Positions 34,124 through 44,673 of a DNA stretch of 64,000 nucleotides are shown piece by piece. Every line of letters begins with the position of its first letter. The stretch's first letter is position 1. A program made the translations under genes and the position numbers. The stretch is from Dermatemys mawii (taxonomy: Eukaryota; Chordata; Testudines; Dermatemydidae). The stretch is taken from positions 22,298,124 through 22,362,123 of the forward strand of contig ML677348.1 in assembly GCA_007922305.1 (NCBI GenBank). Reading direction: 5' to 3'. The notes beneath the pieces were generated by a model. The model had not been told where the DNA came from and made no database searches. It saw only the letters and a program-made list of their open reading frames with translations.

Positions 34124-34755
34124 GGGTACGTCTACGGTACATAATTAGGTTGAATGTATAGAAGTCTGTTTTTCATAAGAGATTTTATGCAGTTGACTGT
34201 GTGTGTCCCCACTAAGCATGTTAAGTTGGTGGAGTGCATCCACAGTAACGTGGCTAGCATCGACTCTCGGTAGCACTGTGGGTAGCTATCCTGCAGTCTC
34301 CACTGCCCATTGGCATTCTGTTTTTGAACGGACTTCTGCCTGCACACATTCTTCTCTCCATACTGCGATAATATCCAGTACCTCCTATTCAGTTCATGCT
34401 GGAGCTCTTTTGCAATTCTGGGACTGCAGGAAATGAAATTCAAAAGTTCCCAGGGCTTTTCCTGGGTACCTGGCTAGTGCGTCTGAGTTGAAAGCGCTGT
34501 CCAGAAGTGTGATCACAATTGAGCATTGTGAAAGCGGTCACAGTGGAGCATGCTGGGATACTGTCAAATTGCATCCACAGTACTCCAAATTTGAATCATC
34601 GAAGTCGATTTTACTGCTACTCCCCTTGCCGGGGAGGAGTACAGAAATCGATTTTAAGAGCCCTTTAAGTCGACAACAGGGTTGGTTGTGTGGATGGATT
34701 TAGTTTTAATTCGACATAATACGGCTAAATTCGACGTAATCGCGTACTGCAGACC
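34124..34755. mobile_element. Large Harbinger-like MITE, about 630 bp
   Basis: It starts GGGTACGTCTACGGTACATA and ends with TCGACGTAATCGCGTACTGC then AGACC, which complements to GGTCTGCAGTACGCGATTAC. The ends are therefore diverged inverted repeats of the TCTACAC type. The interior has the order TGTGTGTCCCCACTAAGCAT, GCATCCACAGTAACGTGGCT, GCACTGTGGGTAGCTATCC and AAATTCGACGTAATCG, which I recognise from a family common in turtles. It is followed directly by (GA)n(CA)n. No target duplication is clear. Confidence 0.7.
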
Positions 34756-34757
34756 AC

Positions 34758-34790
34758 AGAGAGAGAGAGAGAGAGAGACACACACACACA
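34758..34790. repeat. (GA)n(CA)n microsatellite
   Basis: An uninterrupted AG run changes into a CA run directly at the right end of the preceding MITE. Confidence 0.95.
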
Positions 34791-37700
34791 ATTCCTAGGT
34801 CTGGTAAAGAAACTAAATTCTGCTTGACCTCAAAAACCGACTTGCATGGCTTTGAAATCTTAGGGGTATAGACAAATGTTGATTAAATGGGGCTATTATA
34901 CACACCCAATACAGTGTTGCAATTGCTCCAGGAGTTTTTGTGCATTTAAAAACTTAAAGGTAATGTTGCATTGATTGATATATTTGTATTTAGTTAGCTT
35001 GTTTTTTAAAAAGATGGAAAAGGAGGTTTGCTTGTCTGGATTTGTGATACTGAAATTACAGACAGCATTCAAATTTTGTGTCTTCTGGGTCTGAGTAACA
35101 ATGTGAGCAGAAGTTGCAGGCAGTTCACCTTCATCCAGATGTGCCTGTCTGTCTCTCACTGGTAAGAACATTGAAACCTGTAAAATCTGAAAGAAAAAGG
35201 AGGCATGGAGCCTAATATCCTCCTATACTGGAGACACTGTAGTCTCAAACATCACAAATCTTTCAAAGTGGTTCTCATTTAGCACGAACAGGAAGCGTAA
35301 CACTGATAACTTAGGACGGAGAATAGGTGCTTTAGCAGGGTCATAGATATATATGTTTCTACAAGGTCTCATCACTATGGGGGGAAAGATGAGCAGTTTC
35401 CTATCATGTTGCCCTTTGGAACTTCTCTTAGAGGAAGAAACAAACTCATTGAAAGAGCTGCTTCATCCAGTCCACATGATCATGCTAGTGAGCACATATC
35501 TTGTGGTGAATGGCTCCTGATTAACTCTATCAGCATGAACACCTTGGACGGCATCCCTTGCAGATTCAGCTTAGCTCCACTGACTTACCTTTAACCCTTG
35601 TTAGGCGATCACCTTGACATCAGTAAAATCCTAGTTCCATGCATGGGTCTCACTCCTGATTCTGCTGCTGAGCAGAAGAGGAAATCAAACAAACAAAATT
35701 TTTGTTTTTAATTTTTAAAAATAACTATTTTAATTTAAAATTTTATTTTTGAAAAAGGGTAATTTTTCATTAATATTTAAAAATTTTAAACCTCTCCATT
35801 GAGGGGGATTAAATATGTCTGTACTCTGAATATATCTGCACTACATTTAGAAACCCGTGGCTGTCTCATGCCAGCGGACTAGTGCTCATGAGACTTGGGC
35901 TGAGGGCTAATGTCAAAGGAAGTTTCCTGAGTAAGAACTGTAACTACTCCTTGTGTAAATGTGGTATGGCTAGCTCCTCTGAAAGGGAGACATTTCTAAA
36001 TCTAGCCATAATGGAACCTAGTCTGTGTCTGCTGGCTTTAGTCAGTGTGTAACAACATGGGTTTGTCTCGTGTATTGGTCCTAACCCCTTAAACTGGGGG
36101 TAACTGGTCCTTACCCCCTAAACACAGCTCAGATCTCCGTGAATAAGACGAGAAATTTTTTTTAAAAAAAAACAAATGTTTGTTCCCTTCTGATATAATT
36201 ATGGATGTTCAAATGGGCTCAAATCCAGCTGGCCTCATGAAAGATAAATTGACAGTCCCTTGTGGGAAGAAATGCCTAATTCTGTTGTTGTATTGTACTA
36301 ATTCAGGTTTATTAGTTCCATTGGTCTAGATTTCACAGGTGCTATGGCCAAGGAAGAGAATTTCCTTTTAGGACAGGGCAGTAGGATAAAGAGGCCTTAC
36401 CACTAGGAGGAAAGTGGAGAGCGTTAAGGGTGGTTTGTTAGAATCTTAAACGTTGTCCCACAGTTTTTTTGTGTGTTTAAAAAATCTAGGAATGTTTTAA
36501 CAGGTGATAGGGTTTGGAATGTATCTTAATTTTTTTGTTATAAATTTTCCTTAATTATTTTTTGGGAGGGGCGAAGGGGAGGAGACAGAGTATAGGGGGA
36601 GTGAATTCTTTTTTCATGCCATTTGTACCTCAAACAGCTGAATAGATTTTGAGATTCCTGTCTGTCTTGCATTCATGAATGTTTGGTACAGGTTCTGCTA
36701 GTAATACTGGTGAAATTTTAAAGCATCCACAACACTCCAACTGTGGCCCTTCAATGGGATTTACTTTATGTAGTAATTTTATCTTGATTACAGTTGGTTA
36801 CAGATTTTTTTGGCAGAATTATAAGGTGTGTAGGGGCTGTTTCGGATCTGACCTAGAAACTCCAATTCGTGTTTGTTTTTTCTAATGACAAGGTTTGAGT
36901 ATTAATTCATTATGTGGTGGTAAAGCCACAAAGTTAATGGTCCGTATCCAGTTCATTCCAAATGAACCATTCAGATTTCTGACCAAGTTCAGGATGGTTT
37001 GGCATTACTGACTTTGAGGCTTCAACAGGATTTATAAGTGAAACATATCTCACATTTTGCAAACATCTGTAATCAACAGCAGCCAAGAAAGAAATTTAAC
37101 ATTAAATAGGATGTATGTACATTTTTAATGCTTTTTTAAGCTGAAAATTATCTTACCTTTAGATTTGGCTATCCACATTTTTGGAGATGAAGGGTGGAGA
37201 AGTGAAGGAAATGAGCAGAGGTACATGCCTAGGGGACACAAGCAAAACTAATATCTTTTTTTGTTCTAATGCTGGATTGAAACACAGATCTGTTGTGTAG
37301 GTGAAGAATCAAAAATATTGATTGAAAATGCGGAGGTAGCAAAAGCTCTCTTTTGGTTTTGTTTTGTTTTTTAAACCTAGTGCTAGCACTGAGAATGAAA
37401 CAGGTATTTTCAGATATGCTCCTTGCTTTTGCATCTCTATCCTGGTTTCCATTTCATATCCTGGATATGATCTATAAAGCAGTTATGGGCAGTATTCATC
37501 TTGGTTTTTGCACTCTTTTTCCTTCTTCCTTTATCCCTTCATTTGCTTGCTTCAAACCTCAGAGCATGGATCATTTCACAGCTTAGTTTAAAAGAATATT
37601 TTAGGAATCCAAAGCCTTTTTCATGTAGTGCTCTGCATTTTTAAAAAAACTTGCTGCATCTCAATACCAGAATTCCAAAACATTCTATTAAAGTCCATCT

Positions 37701-39355
37701 TGCAGATTTCACTTTGCAATAAGATTAAAGCTAAAATATCAAGGAATACTAAAATGTTGAGAGCCTGGATTAAATGTTCAATGTATTATTTCCTGAGAGA
37801 ATAAGCGATAATTTACACTTGCTAGCGTAAATTTAGCACTTCAAAAACGCTATTTTTTTTTTTAAGAAACAGTGTTTGGACACCTGTCAGTGCATAATTG
37901 CAAAACATGATTTTGGGATTCTAAGTGGTTGTGGTTTATTGGTGGATATCCATCCCAAATCATCTGTTTTGTTAATAAGATGTTTAAAGCTAAAGATTAA
38001 GGGTTATTTTTATATGGTTAAAAACCACGAAAAGGACTCAAGTGGTTTGTTTGAATGTTTTCTGTCTCAAAATGTTGACATTTGCAACAGAATTTTAAAT
38101 TCATCATTAATTTCTTGCTTCACATCAAAATTGATATTTTTATTAGAATGCTTTAATCTTATTTCTTTAGAATGAAAATTAGCTTTCCTTTCACTTTGTT
38201 TTTCAATATGGTAATGTCTGAATTTCTCAGTCGTATTTGTCTGTAGTACATGGAAGTGAAACCTGCTAGTGATTGTTATCTAAAAGTGTTTACTGCACAT
38301 GGGTACTGCAGCTAACTCATTGATGTGTAGCACACTCAGGAATTCATGCTTGAACTGTTTATTTCCCTGAGATTGACACAAGCAGTAAACTTCCCTATTC
38401 GAATGCCAATTTTTGCAAAAAACAAAACTCTTGTGTACAATGGGTGTAACGTTTTGAACCACCATATTTATTCCTGAGATCTGACATCCACTAAGGAAAA
38501 TAAATTAAAAACATTAGGTAACCTGACGCTACCATGCACTAAACCTTGTTTTTGTATTGTTAAAGGCTAACTTGCCTATATGTGACATTCTAGTGTACCC
38601 ATAGTGGTACTTCATCTGTGTGCAATCTGTCACTTTATATAACGGCCAGAATGGTTCAGGACAAAAGAGGAAAAACATAGCTTGGTGATGAATTTTTGAA
38701 TCTGACAGGGGAAGAAAGAAGATCCTTGTACTTGAGGCATTTTCAGTTGTAGCTAGAGGCTGTTTTTCAAAGCAGTAAAAAATGTTTTATCACTAAGCTA
38801 ACTCATCTGATTTAAGATTTCTTCTCGGTTTCTATTTGTAAATTGTTGATCTTCACATAACTGAGTGTAGAGAACCCCAGCGCTCAGCAATACTTCTAAT
38901 TACTTGAACACATATTGCAACTGGAATTGGGAAATTTATGGGAATGTTCAGAAGAAAAATCCCATAGCCTGTTCTCAGAGGAGCCCTCCCTTAACCAGTT
39001 AAGAGTGTTTGAAATTGAAATCAGTCTAATGGTAACTATTGAACCCTTCGCAATTTTTAATCTCTTTACTTTTATGAAGTTGACATATAGGGTAAATAAA
39101 AGACTCCATTGGAGCTCAGAACAATTCCAGTAATTAGAAAGTAATGGATCAGAATTATTAATGCACATTGTACACTGACAACATGTAGAGAATGCATTGC
39201 TCAAGATCATCTTAGAATTAGCTGGTGAAATGTTTGAGGTGATTGAGATTGGGGATGGGAGAAGAAGAATTGGTAATATTGTGTGTGCGCGCATGTGTAT
39301 AGGTGGAGGTATGGCTGTTGAGCCCAAACAGTGTGCCCAGTTCTATAGAGTATGG
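34791..39355. other. Unassigned, with AT-rich low-complexity patch
   Basis: 4.5 kb without a recognised gene. 35689-35792 is AT-rich low complexity. A small imperfect duplication (TGGTCCTAACCCCTTAAAC and TGGTCCTTACCCCCTAAAC) lies at about 36078-36125. A 143-codon minus frame at 38896-39327 has no recognisable motif and is within chance length. Confidence 0.5.
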
Positions 39356-39394
39356 TGCCCATTACACCATCTGTACAGTAGGGTGTAATGGGCA
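39356..39394. repeat. Perfect 13-bp inverted repeat (hairpin)
   Basis: TGCCCATTACACC (39356-39368) and GGTGTAATGGGCA (39382-39394) are exact complements with a 13-base loop. I see no larger repeat around them. Confidence 0.9.
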
Positions 39395-40631
39395 TTCTGT
39401 GGAATACGTGCGATAAATCTCCCTACGACATGCCTGTTAAGCATTCATTGCCAAGCTGACTGTGTCAGGCCTCTAGTTAGCAGCAGTAGAACTATAAGGA
39501 TTGAAATTGCAAGATCAGAAGTTACATGTTTTTAGCATAGATTTAGGGCTATTCTAAAACTTTTACTGTCTCCTGCAAAATTTGTTTTCATTTATATAAC
39601 AGTTCTAGCCCTCTTGGTTGAGAAGACAGCTGTTTTTGAGACAGTGAAATGCCGCCTGTCGGACAAAATGAGACAGTAGGTTTGAGTGTGTCCACACCCC
39701 ATTTATTTAAATGGAGTGTTAACTCTGGAGGCCAAGGATACCAGTGGCAGCAATGCCTATATCACTAGTATGATATGTCCATTTAAATTATAAATAATGT
39801 GCTTTATCCAAAGGGATGGAAAGCATTTAAAGGGACACAATAAAAAGGCTACCAACTTCATAGATAAATAAGCATGTTTTATCCCAGGCTTGTAAAATGT
39901 ATTCATCCAGGCAAGTAGGAAGCTTGTGAAGTGTTGCTCAAAGAATTCTCCCACCAACCCTATATAAAAGCTATAGACTGGCCCAGTAGCTAGTGCCCCC
40001 TCCAGCTCACTAGTAGAGTACATCCCAGTTACAGCAGATAGAACGCTGAGGGGAGAGGTAGAGTAGCAAACACAACCCTCATCCCTGCTCTTACCCTTTG
40101 GATCCTTGTTGCAGGTTGAAACGTATAAGGTAAAAATTTAGTAGAGAAATTTCCTCTTCCAGCAGCCATAGAGGATGTGGTGGAAGGAAGTGGCTTCATA
40201 TATATCGGATGCTTACTTGCTGGAGGTTGATGTAGTAAATGAAGCCCCCAAGATAGATCCAGGGATTGTACCCTGACAGGAATCCTGGCACTCTCCTTTG
40301 TCCAGCAGCTTGGTAGCAGAAGGTTGGGTTCTCATATAGACACTGTCCCTTGTCATTGTCCCCACACACACACAACCTTTCATGTTTGTTCATGGCCAGT
40401 GGTTTCAGGTGCCCTGTCAAATTCTTGATATGTGGAAAAAGTATGATGGGGTGATTTAGGAAAGTGGGAGCAGAAAGGAGAGGGGGAATTGAGGAAGAAG
40501 TAGAATACATGGCAAGTAGACCATAGAGAAAAAGATATAAAGGCGGGATAGAGGGAAGGAAGGCATACTTGACATCATGTGAAGCTGCTGGTGGCCACAG
40601 CCTGATCAAAGGATAGATACCATCAAGATAT
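39395..40631. other. Unassigned, with a 156-codon minus frame
   Basis: The longest frame outside recognised elements, 40196-40666 (minus), begins inside the neighbouring antisense CR1 (MWNSLLGDVAEV is CR1) and continues into unknown sequence. I do not recognise the rest and treat it as chance. Confidence 0.45.
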
Positions 40632-41655
40632 ACTTCTGCAACATCTCCCAGCAACGAGTTCCACATGGTGACTGATGCATGAAGTACTTCCTTCTGTTTG
40701 TTTTAAACCTGCTGCTTATTAATTTTATTGCGTGCCCCTGGGTTCTTGTGTTATGTGAAGGGGTAAATAAAACTTCCATATTCTTTTTCTACATCAGCCA
40801 AGATTTTATAGACCTCTGTCATAGACCCTCCCCTTATCTATTTTCCGGGATGAACAGTCCCAGTCTTTTAAAATTTCTCTTCATACAGAAACTGTTCCAT
40901 ACCCTTTGTCATTTTCGTTGCCCTTTTCTGTACCTTTTGCAGTTCTAGTTATATTTTTTGAAATAGAGGAACCAGAACTGCAAGCAGTATTCAGAGCATA
41001 AACATACCATGGATTTCTATAGTGGCATGATATTTACTATCTTATCTATCACTTTCCTTATGGTTCCTAACATCTCTTGGCTTTTGAATGCCACTGCACC
41101 CTGAGTGGATGTTTTCAAGGAACTACCCATAATGACTCCAAGATCTTTCTTGAGTGGTAACAGCTAATTTAGACCCCCATCATTTTTGTATGTATAGTTG
41201 GGATTACGTTTTCCAATATTCCTTACTTTGCATTTATCAACATTGAATTTCATCTCCCATTTTTTTACTCAGACACCCAATTTTTTGAGATCCCTTTGTA
41301 ACTCTTCTCAGTCTGCTATGGACTCAACTATCTTGACTAATTTTGTATTGTCTGCAAACTTTGCCACCCCACTGTTTGCCCTGTTTTCCAGATGGGTGAG
41401 GCATGATTTTCCTTTATAAAAGCTATGTTGGCTCTCTCTAATGGATCATGTTCATCTATGTGTTTGAGAATCTGATCTATACTATGATTACACCTAATTT
41501 ATCCAGTACTGAAGTTAGGCTTACTGGCCTGTAATTGCTGGGATTGCCTCTGGAGTCTTTTTTTTAAAAAAACTGGTCTTATACTCCAGTTAATTGGTAC
41601 AGAAGCTGATTTAAATGACAGGTTAAGCCCCTTTGTTTTCAGTTTAAACCGACTT
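40632..41655 (-). mobile_element. CR1 LINE, antisense, lacking its 3' end and with an internal deletion
   Basis: The sequence follows CR1 ORF2 in antisense: AACATCTCCCAGCAACGAGT, CTTCCTTCTGTTTGTTTTAA, TACCATGGATTTCTATAG, CACTGCACCCTGAGTGGATG, TTTGCATTTATCAACATTGA, TTTTGTATTGTCTGCAAACT. Near 41393 it jumps from the region just beyond the catalytic aspartates to GGTGAGGCATGATTTTCC, skipping about 300 bp that include the motif A and B regions. It then continues to TTAATTGGTACAGAAGCTGA. The 3' tail expected at the left is missing, which points to a later deletion or rearrangement at 40632. Confidence 0.88.
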
Positions 41656-41919
41656 TTACCAAAAAATTCCTAGGTTTTACAAAATATTCAGTTTTTCCAG
41701 AATTCCCCTTTCCTTTAATTCACTGCTTCCCTTCTCAGGGAGGCCCTCTGAACAGGCCACTGCACTTATCAAATTATCCCTTTGACACTTTTTGGAGAAC
41801 CAGATGAGGCTTGTCAATCTGTACAGATCTATTTGAAATGTTCTGCACTGCTTCTGGTTCTTGAGTACCATTGAGCTGCCTAGCTTGAGTGGTTTGATAA
41901 CCTCTTTGCTTTGGTAATG

Positions 41920-43430
41920 GGGTGTTCTTTGAGTGCTTGCTCATGTTGATTCCATTCTAGGTTTGCACACGCCCACATGCAAAGTTGTCAGATTTTTGTC
42001 TTAGAAGTATCCATAGGGCCGCCTGGGGGTTATTAGGTGCCTCCAGCCCTATGCCCTGTCAGTTCCTTCTTACTGCCTGTGACAGTTGGTCAAAGCACTT
42101 TGTCTTGCATTACAAGAGCATTAGTAGTTCTTACAACCCTTGTTCTGTCTCCTTTGTATTCAGCTTGTAGGTACTTAGGCTATTAAGTGTTAGTGCAGTT
42201 TAGTGACCTGCTGGGATTTGGCCTGAGAGCAGTGCATGCCCTGTTCCCCAGGCTTAAAGCCATGCTCATTGCGTGGCAGGCCAATGCCCATTAGTAACCC
42301 CCACAACTGCTGTTTAAAGTGTTTGGGGGAATCCCATGAAAAGGACAAGTATAGAATCTGCGAAAACTTTCACCCTTGGACTCAAAAGGAGTGGGATTTC
42401 CACTTGAGGGCCTTCCTCATGGAGGCTATGCTTCGTCTTGCCTCAGAGTTCTCGCGATTGGACTCTGCCCGGCACTGTTTTCCCTCACCAGAAAATGGCT
42501 AAAGAGCCTGTTAGTATCAGAGGGGAATGGGGCTTCGGTCAAAGGATCTGTCAGGCCCCATGCTCACCCGGATCTACACAGAGGTATTGCTATGGTCGGG
42601 CCCACTAGCCGAGCCACGGATCCAGCCCGGACTACTGGGAGCCACAGGGGATGTCGACTCCTCATAGGGCTTTCAGTGCCCGAAGCGGCCCCACCAGCCA
42701 GTGGTCAAGTAGGATGGCCACCGCTGCGGACGCAAGCCAGGTTCCAGACCTGGCTAAGGCCCCCACATCCAAGGGCAAACTAATTATGAAACCACCCTCT
42801 ATATCAGCTAACCTCAGAACCACCCTGTGCAGTCTTTTACACGGACAAGGTCTAACTACGACCACACCCAGACTTCCTGCATAATATGGTCTGTTTCATA
42901 TGGGCCAGGACAGTTTACTTGCATATCTTTCCACCCCCCCCCCTAAAGTTGCGTAAGTTGGAATGCAGCCGATGCTCCTTCTCCCTTGATGTTGGGAGGG
43001 TGCTAGACTTCTACATTGAAAGGACCAAGCCATTCTGCAAATCCATGCAATTATTTGTCATGGTGACCGACAGTGTCCACTAAAATAATTTCTTCTTGGA
43101 TCAGTGTCTGCATTCGCTGCTGCTATAAGGCAAAGATGCCACCTCCGGCTATCGTAACCACCCATTCAACTGGGATTCAAGCCTCTTTGGCAGCTTTCCT
43201 AGTCCGAGTGCCAATCTAAGATATCTGTAGGGCGCCCACCTGGTTGTCCATCCACACGTTCATATCCCATTATGTGTTTATCCAGCATGCTTGGGACGAT
43301 GCTGGCTTTGGTAGAACAGTACTGCATGCCGCTATGCTGTCAACTCAGAGTTGTTTGAGAAGTGTTGCTCATGTCCATTCTGTTACCTCCCCCCCCCCCC
43401 CCGCCCAAAACAAGGAAACACAATTTCTTT
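41920..43430 (+). mobile_element. DIRS-like retroelement remnant, internally deleted
   Basis: Terminal-type sequence TTTGAGTGCTTGCTCATGTT (about 41928) recurs at the far end as TTTGAGAAGTGTTGCTCATG (about 43355). Inside, the frame 42236-42502 holds CCLKCLGESHEKDKYRICEN followed by FHPWTQKEWDFHLRAFLMEA, resembling the cysteine-rich ORF1 start of turtle DIRS-like elements. At 42990-43070 RVLDFYIERTKPFCKSMQLF matches the recombinase. At 43245-43350 FISHYVFIQHAWDDAGFGRT matches its end, with HY as candidate nucleophile. Reverse transcriptase and RNase H are absent, so the copy is deleted in the middle and frameshifted. A C14 run is at 43389-43402. Confidence 0.6.
42236..42502 (+). pseudogene. DIRS-like ORF1 N-terminal fragment with Cys/His motif
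   Basis: Eighty-eight codons. The pattern C-L-K-C-L-G-E-S-H then C-E-N-F-H suggests a zinc-binding region, followed by W-T-Q-K-E-W and a helical FLMEAMLRLASEF. In the families I have in mind this is the start of a gag-like protein. A frameshift near 42440 moves the reading to the overlapping frame at 42376-42783, which is proline/alanine-rich. Confidence 0.5.
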
Positions 43431-44108
43431 TGTGCTAGATTTGCTGTCAAACAATAGTTTCTTTAAACTGGTGTGGATCCTTCAATCTGGGCCAGACTCT
43501 TCTGTTACCTGAGCAACCCCACAGCCAGCCTTGGAAGACCCAACAGTAGTACAAATAATAAATATGCTATGCCCTGTTTGAGGTTACCTGTTTGTGGGGC
43601 CTAATCAAATGTATCCATATAGGGAAAATTTGTATGAAGGAAATATATAACACATATTGTCTAGTCATTAAAGCACAATATTTTAAGTCAAGAAATTTAC
43701 GTTTTGTTCTCAAGTTTGTTACTGATCTGCTCTGTGAATTTGGACTCAATTTCATTTGTAAAAAGAGGAAAAATACTTACGTGGTGTTAATTCCTTATCA
43801 TTCGTAAAGTGCTTTGAGGTTCTTCAGTGGAACCTATTCTGGAAGTGCAAATGATTACTACATTGCCCTCTAAGTATGCTATCCTGCAACACTTTTAGTT
43901 TCTTGTCCTGGACTTCCCAGACACACAAGCCAATTTCTGATTCCCCTAGCTCATGCATAGAGCATAAATATGAATTACATGTGACCTCATTAATTCAGTT
44001 TTCTGTAACAAGCTGTAGTAGTGTAAACTTTTTTACTGGAAGTATTATGAATGACCACAAAATATCACAAAATGTATCTGTGTGGTCAAACCATTGCAGG
44101 ATGGTGGT
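43431..44108. other. No recognised gene or repeat
   Basis: About 680 bp between the DIRS-like remnant and the hAT element. Confidence 0.5.
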
Positions 44109-44673
44109 CAGGGGTCCTAGAAATCCATCTGCCACAAAAAAAGCAGAATTTGCATTTTTACAGAGAATCTTTATTTTTTACATTTTGTGAAAAAAATATA
44201 TTAACTGTTAACAAAAATTTACTGAAAGCATCAGTGTAACTTACTCAATGTGCACAACCTTCTCCTCTTGATTTTTTTTTAATGTTCTTTAAATTTGCAG
44301 CGGAAATCTGGTTAGCCAATCTAATTGTGACCAGGGGCAGATTGAATAATCAAAAATTGGGATAATCAGGAGGCTTGGCAAAGAGCTTTCTATCTTTTAT
44401 TTTAAGATGGCCAGGGGTGGACTTTGCCTGATCGCATGAGCCTCAACTGCTGTTAGCCCTGGACAGCTGGCGGTTCAGATAATACGGAGAGCTGGATAAT
44501 AGAAGCTTGGATAAACAGGGTTCTGCTGTATATCAATAAAACATGTTCAGCTGATACCTATATATATTGTGGCTAGGGAAACTAAAGGTTGGTGTTTCAT
44601 TTTAATTAGAAAAATGTGAATTTTTTTTTATAAATATGGGGGGGCATTTCTCATGGGAAAAACAGGATCCCTG
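44109..44673. mobile_element. hAT-type non-autonomous element (copy 2), 565 bp
   Basis: The left end CAGGGGTCCTAGAAATCC and complemented right end CAGGGATCCTGTTTTTCC are inverted. Flanks ATGGTGGT (44101-44108) and ATGATGCT (44674-44681) match at 6 of 8 bases, a decayed duplication. It aligns with 12043-13194 minus its inner MITE and so shows that MITE's empty site. The interior has several GGATAA-type repeats (ATCAAAAATTGGGATAATCA, GAGAGCTGGATAATAGAAGC) that resemble ends of pogo/Tigger-like elements. Non-coding. Confidence 0.8.

Noticed and set aside
38896..39327. 143-codon minus-strand frame
   Set aside because: No motif and no splice context; likely chance.
40196..40666. 156-codon minus-strand frame, the longest outside recognised elements
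   Set aside because: It starts in antisense CR1 and continues without any recognised motif; the length is plausible by chance in 64 kb.
42376..42783. 135-codon frame as a host gene exon
   Set aside because: It overlaps the DIRS-like ORF1 fragment in a shifted frame and is proline/alanine-rich read-through.
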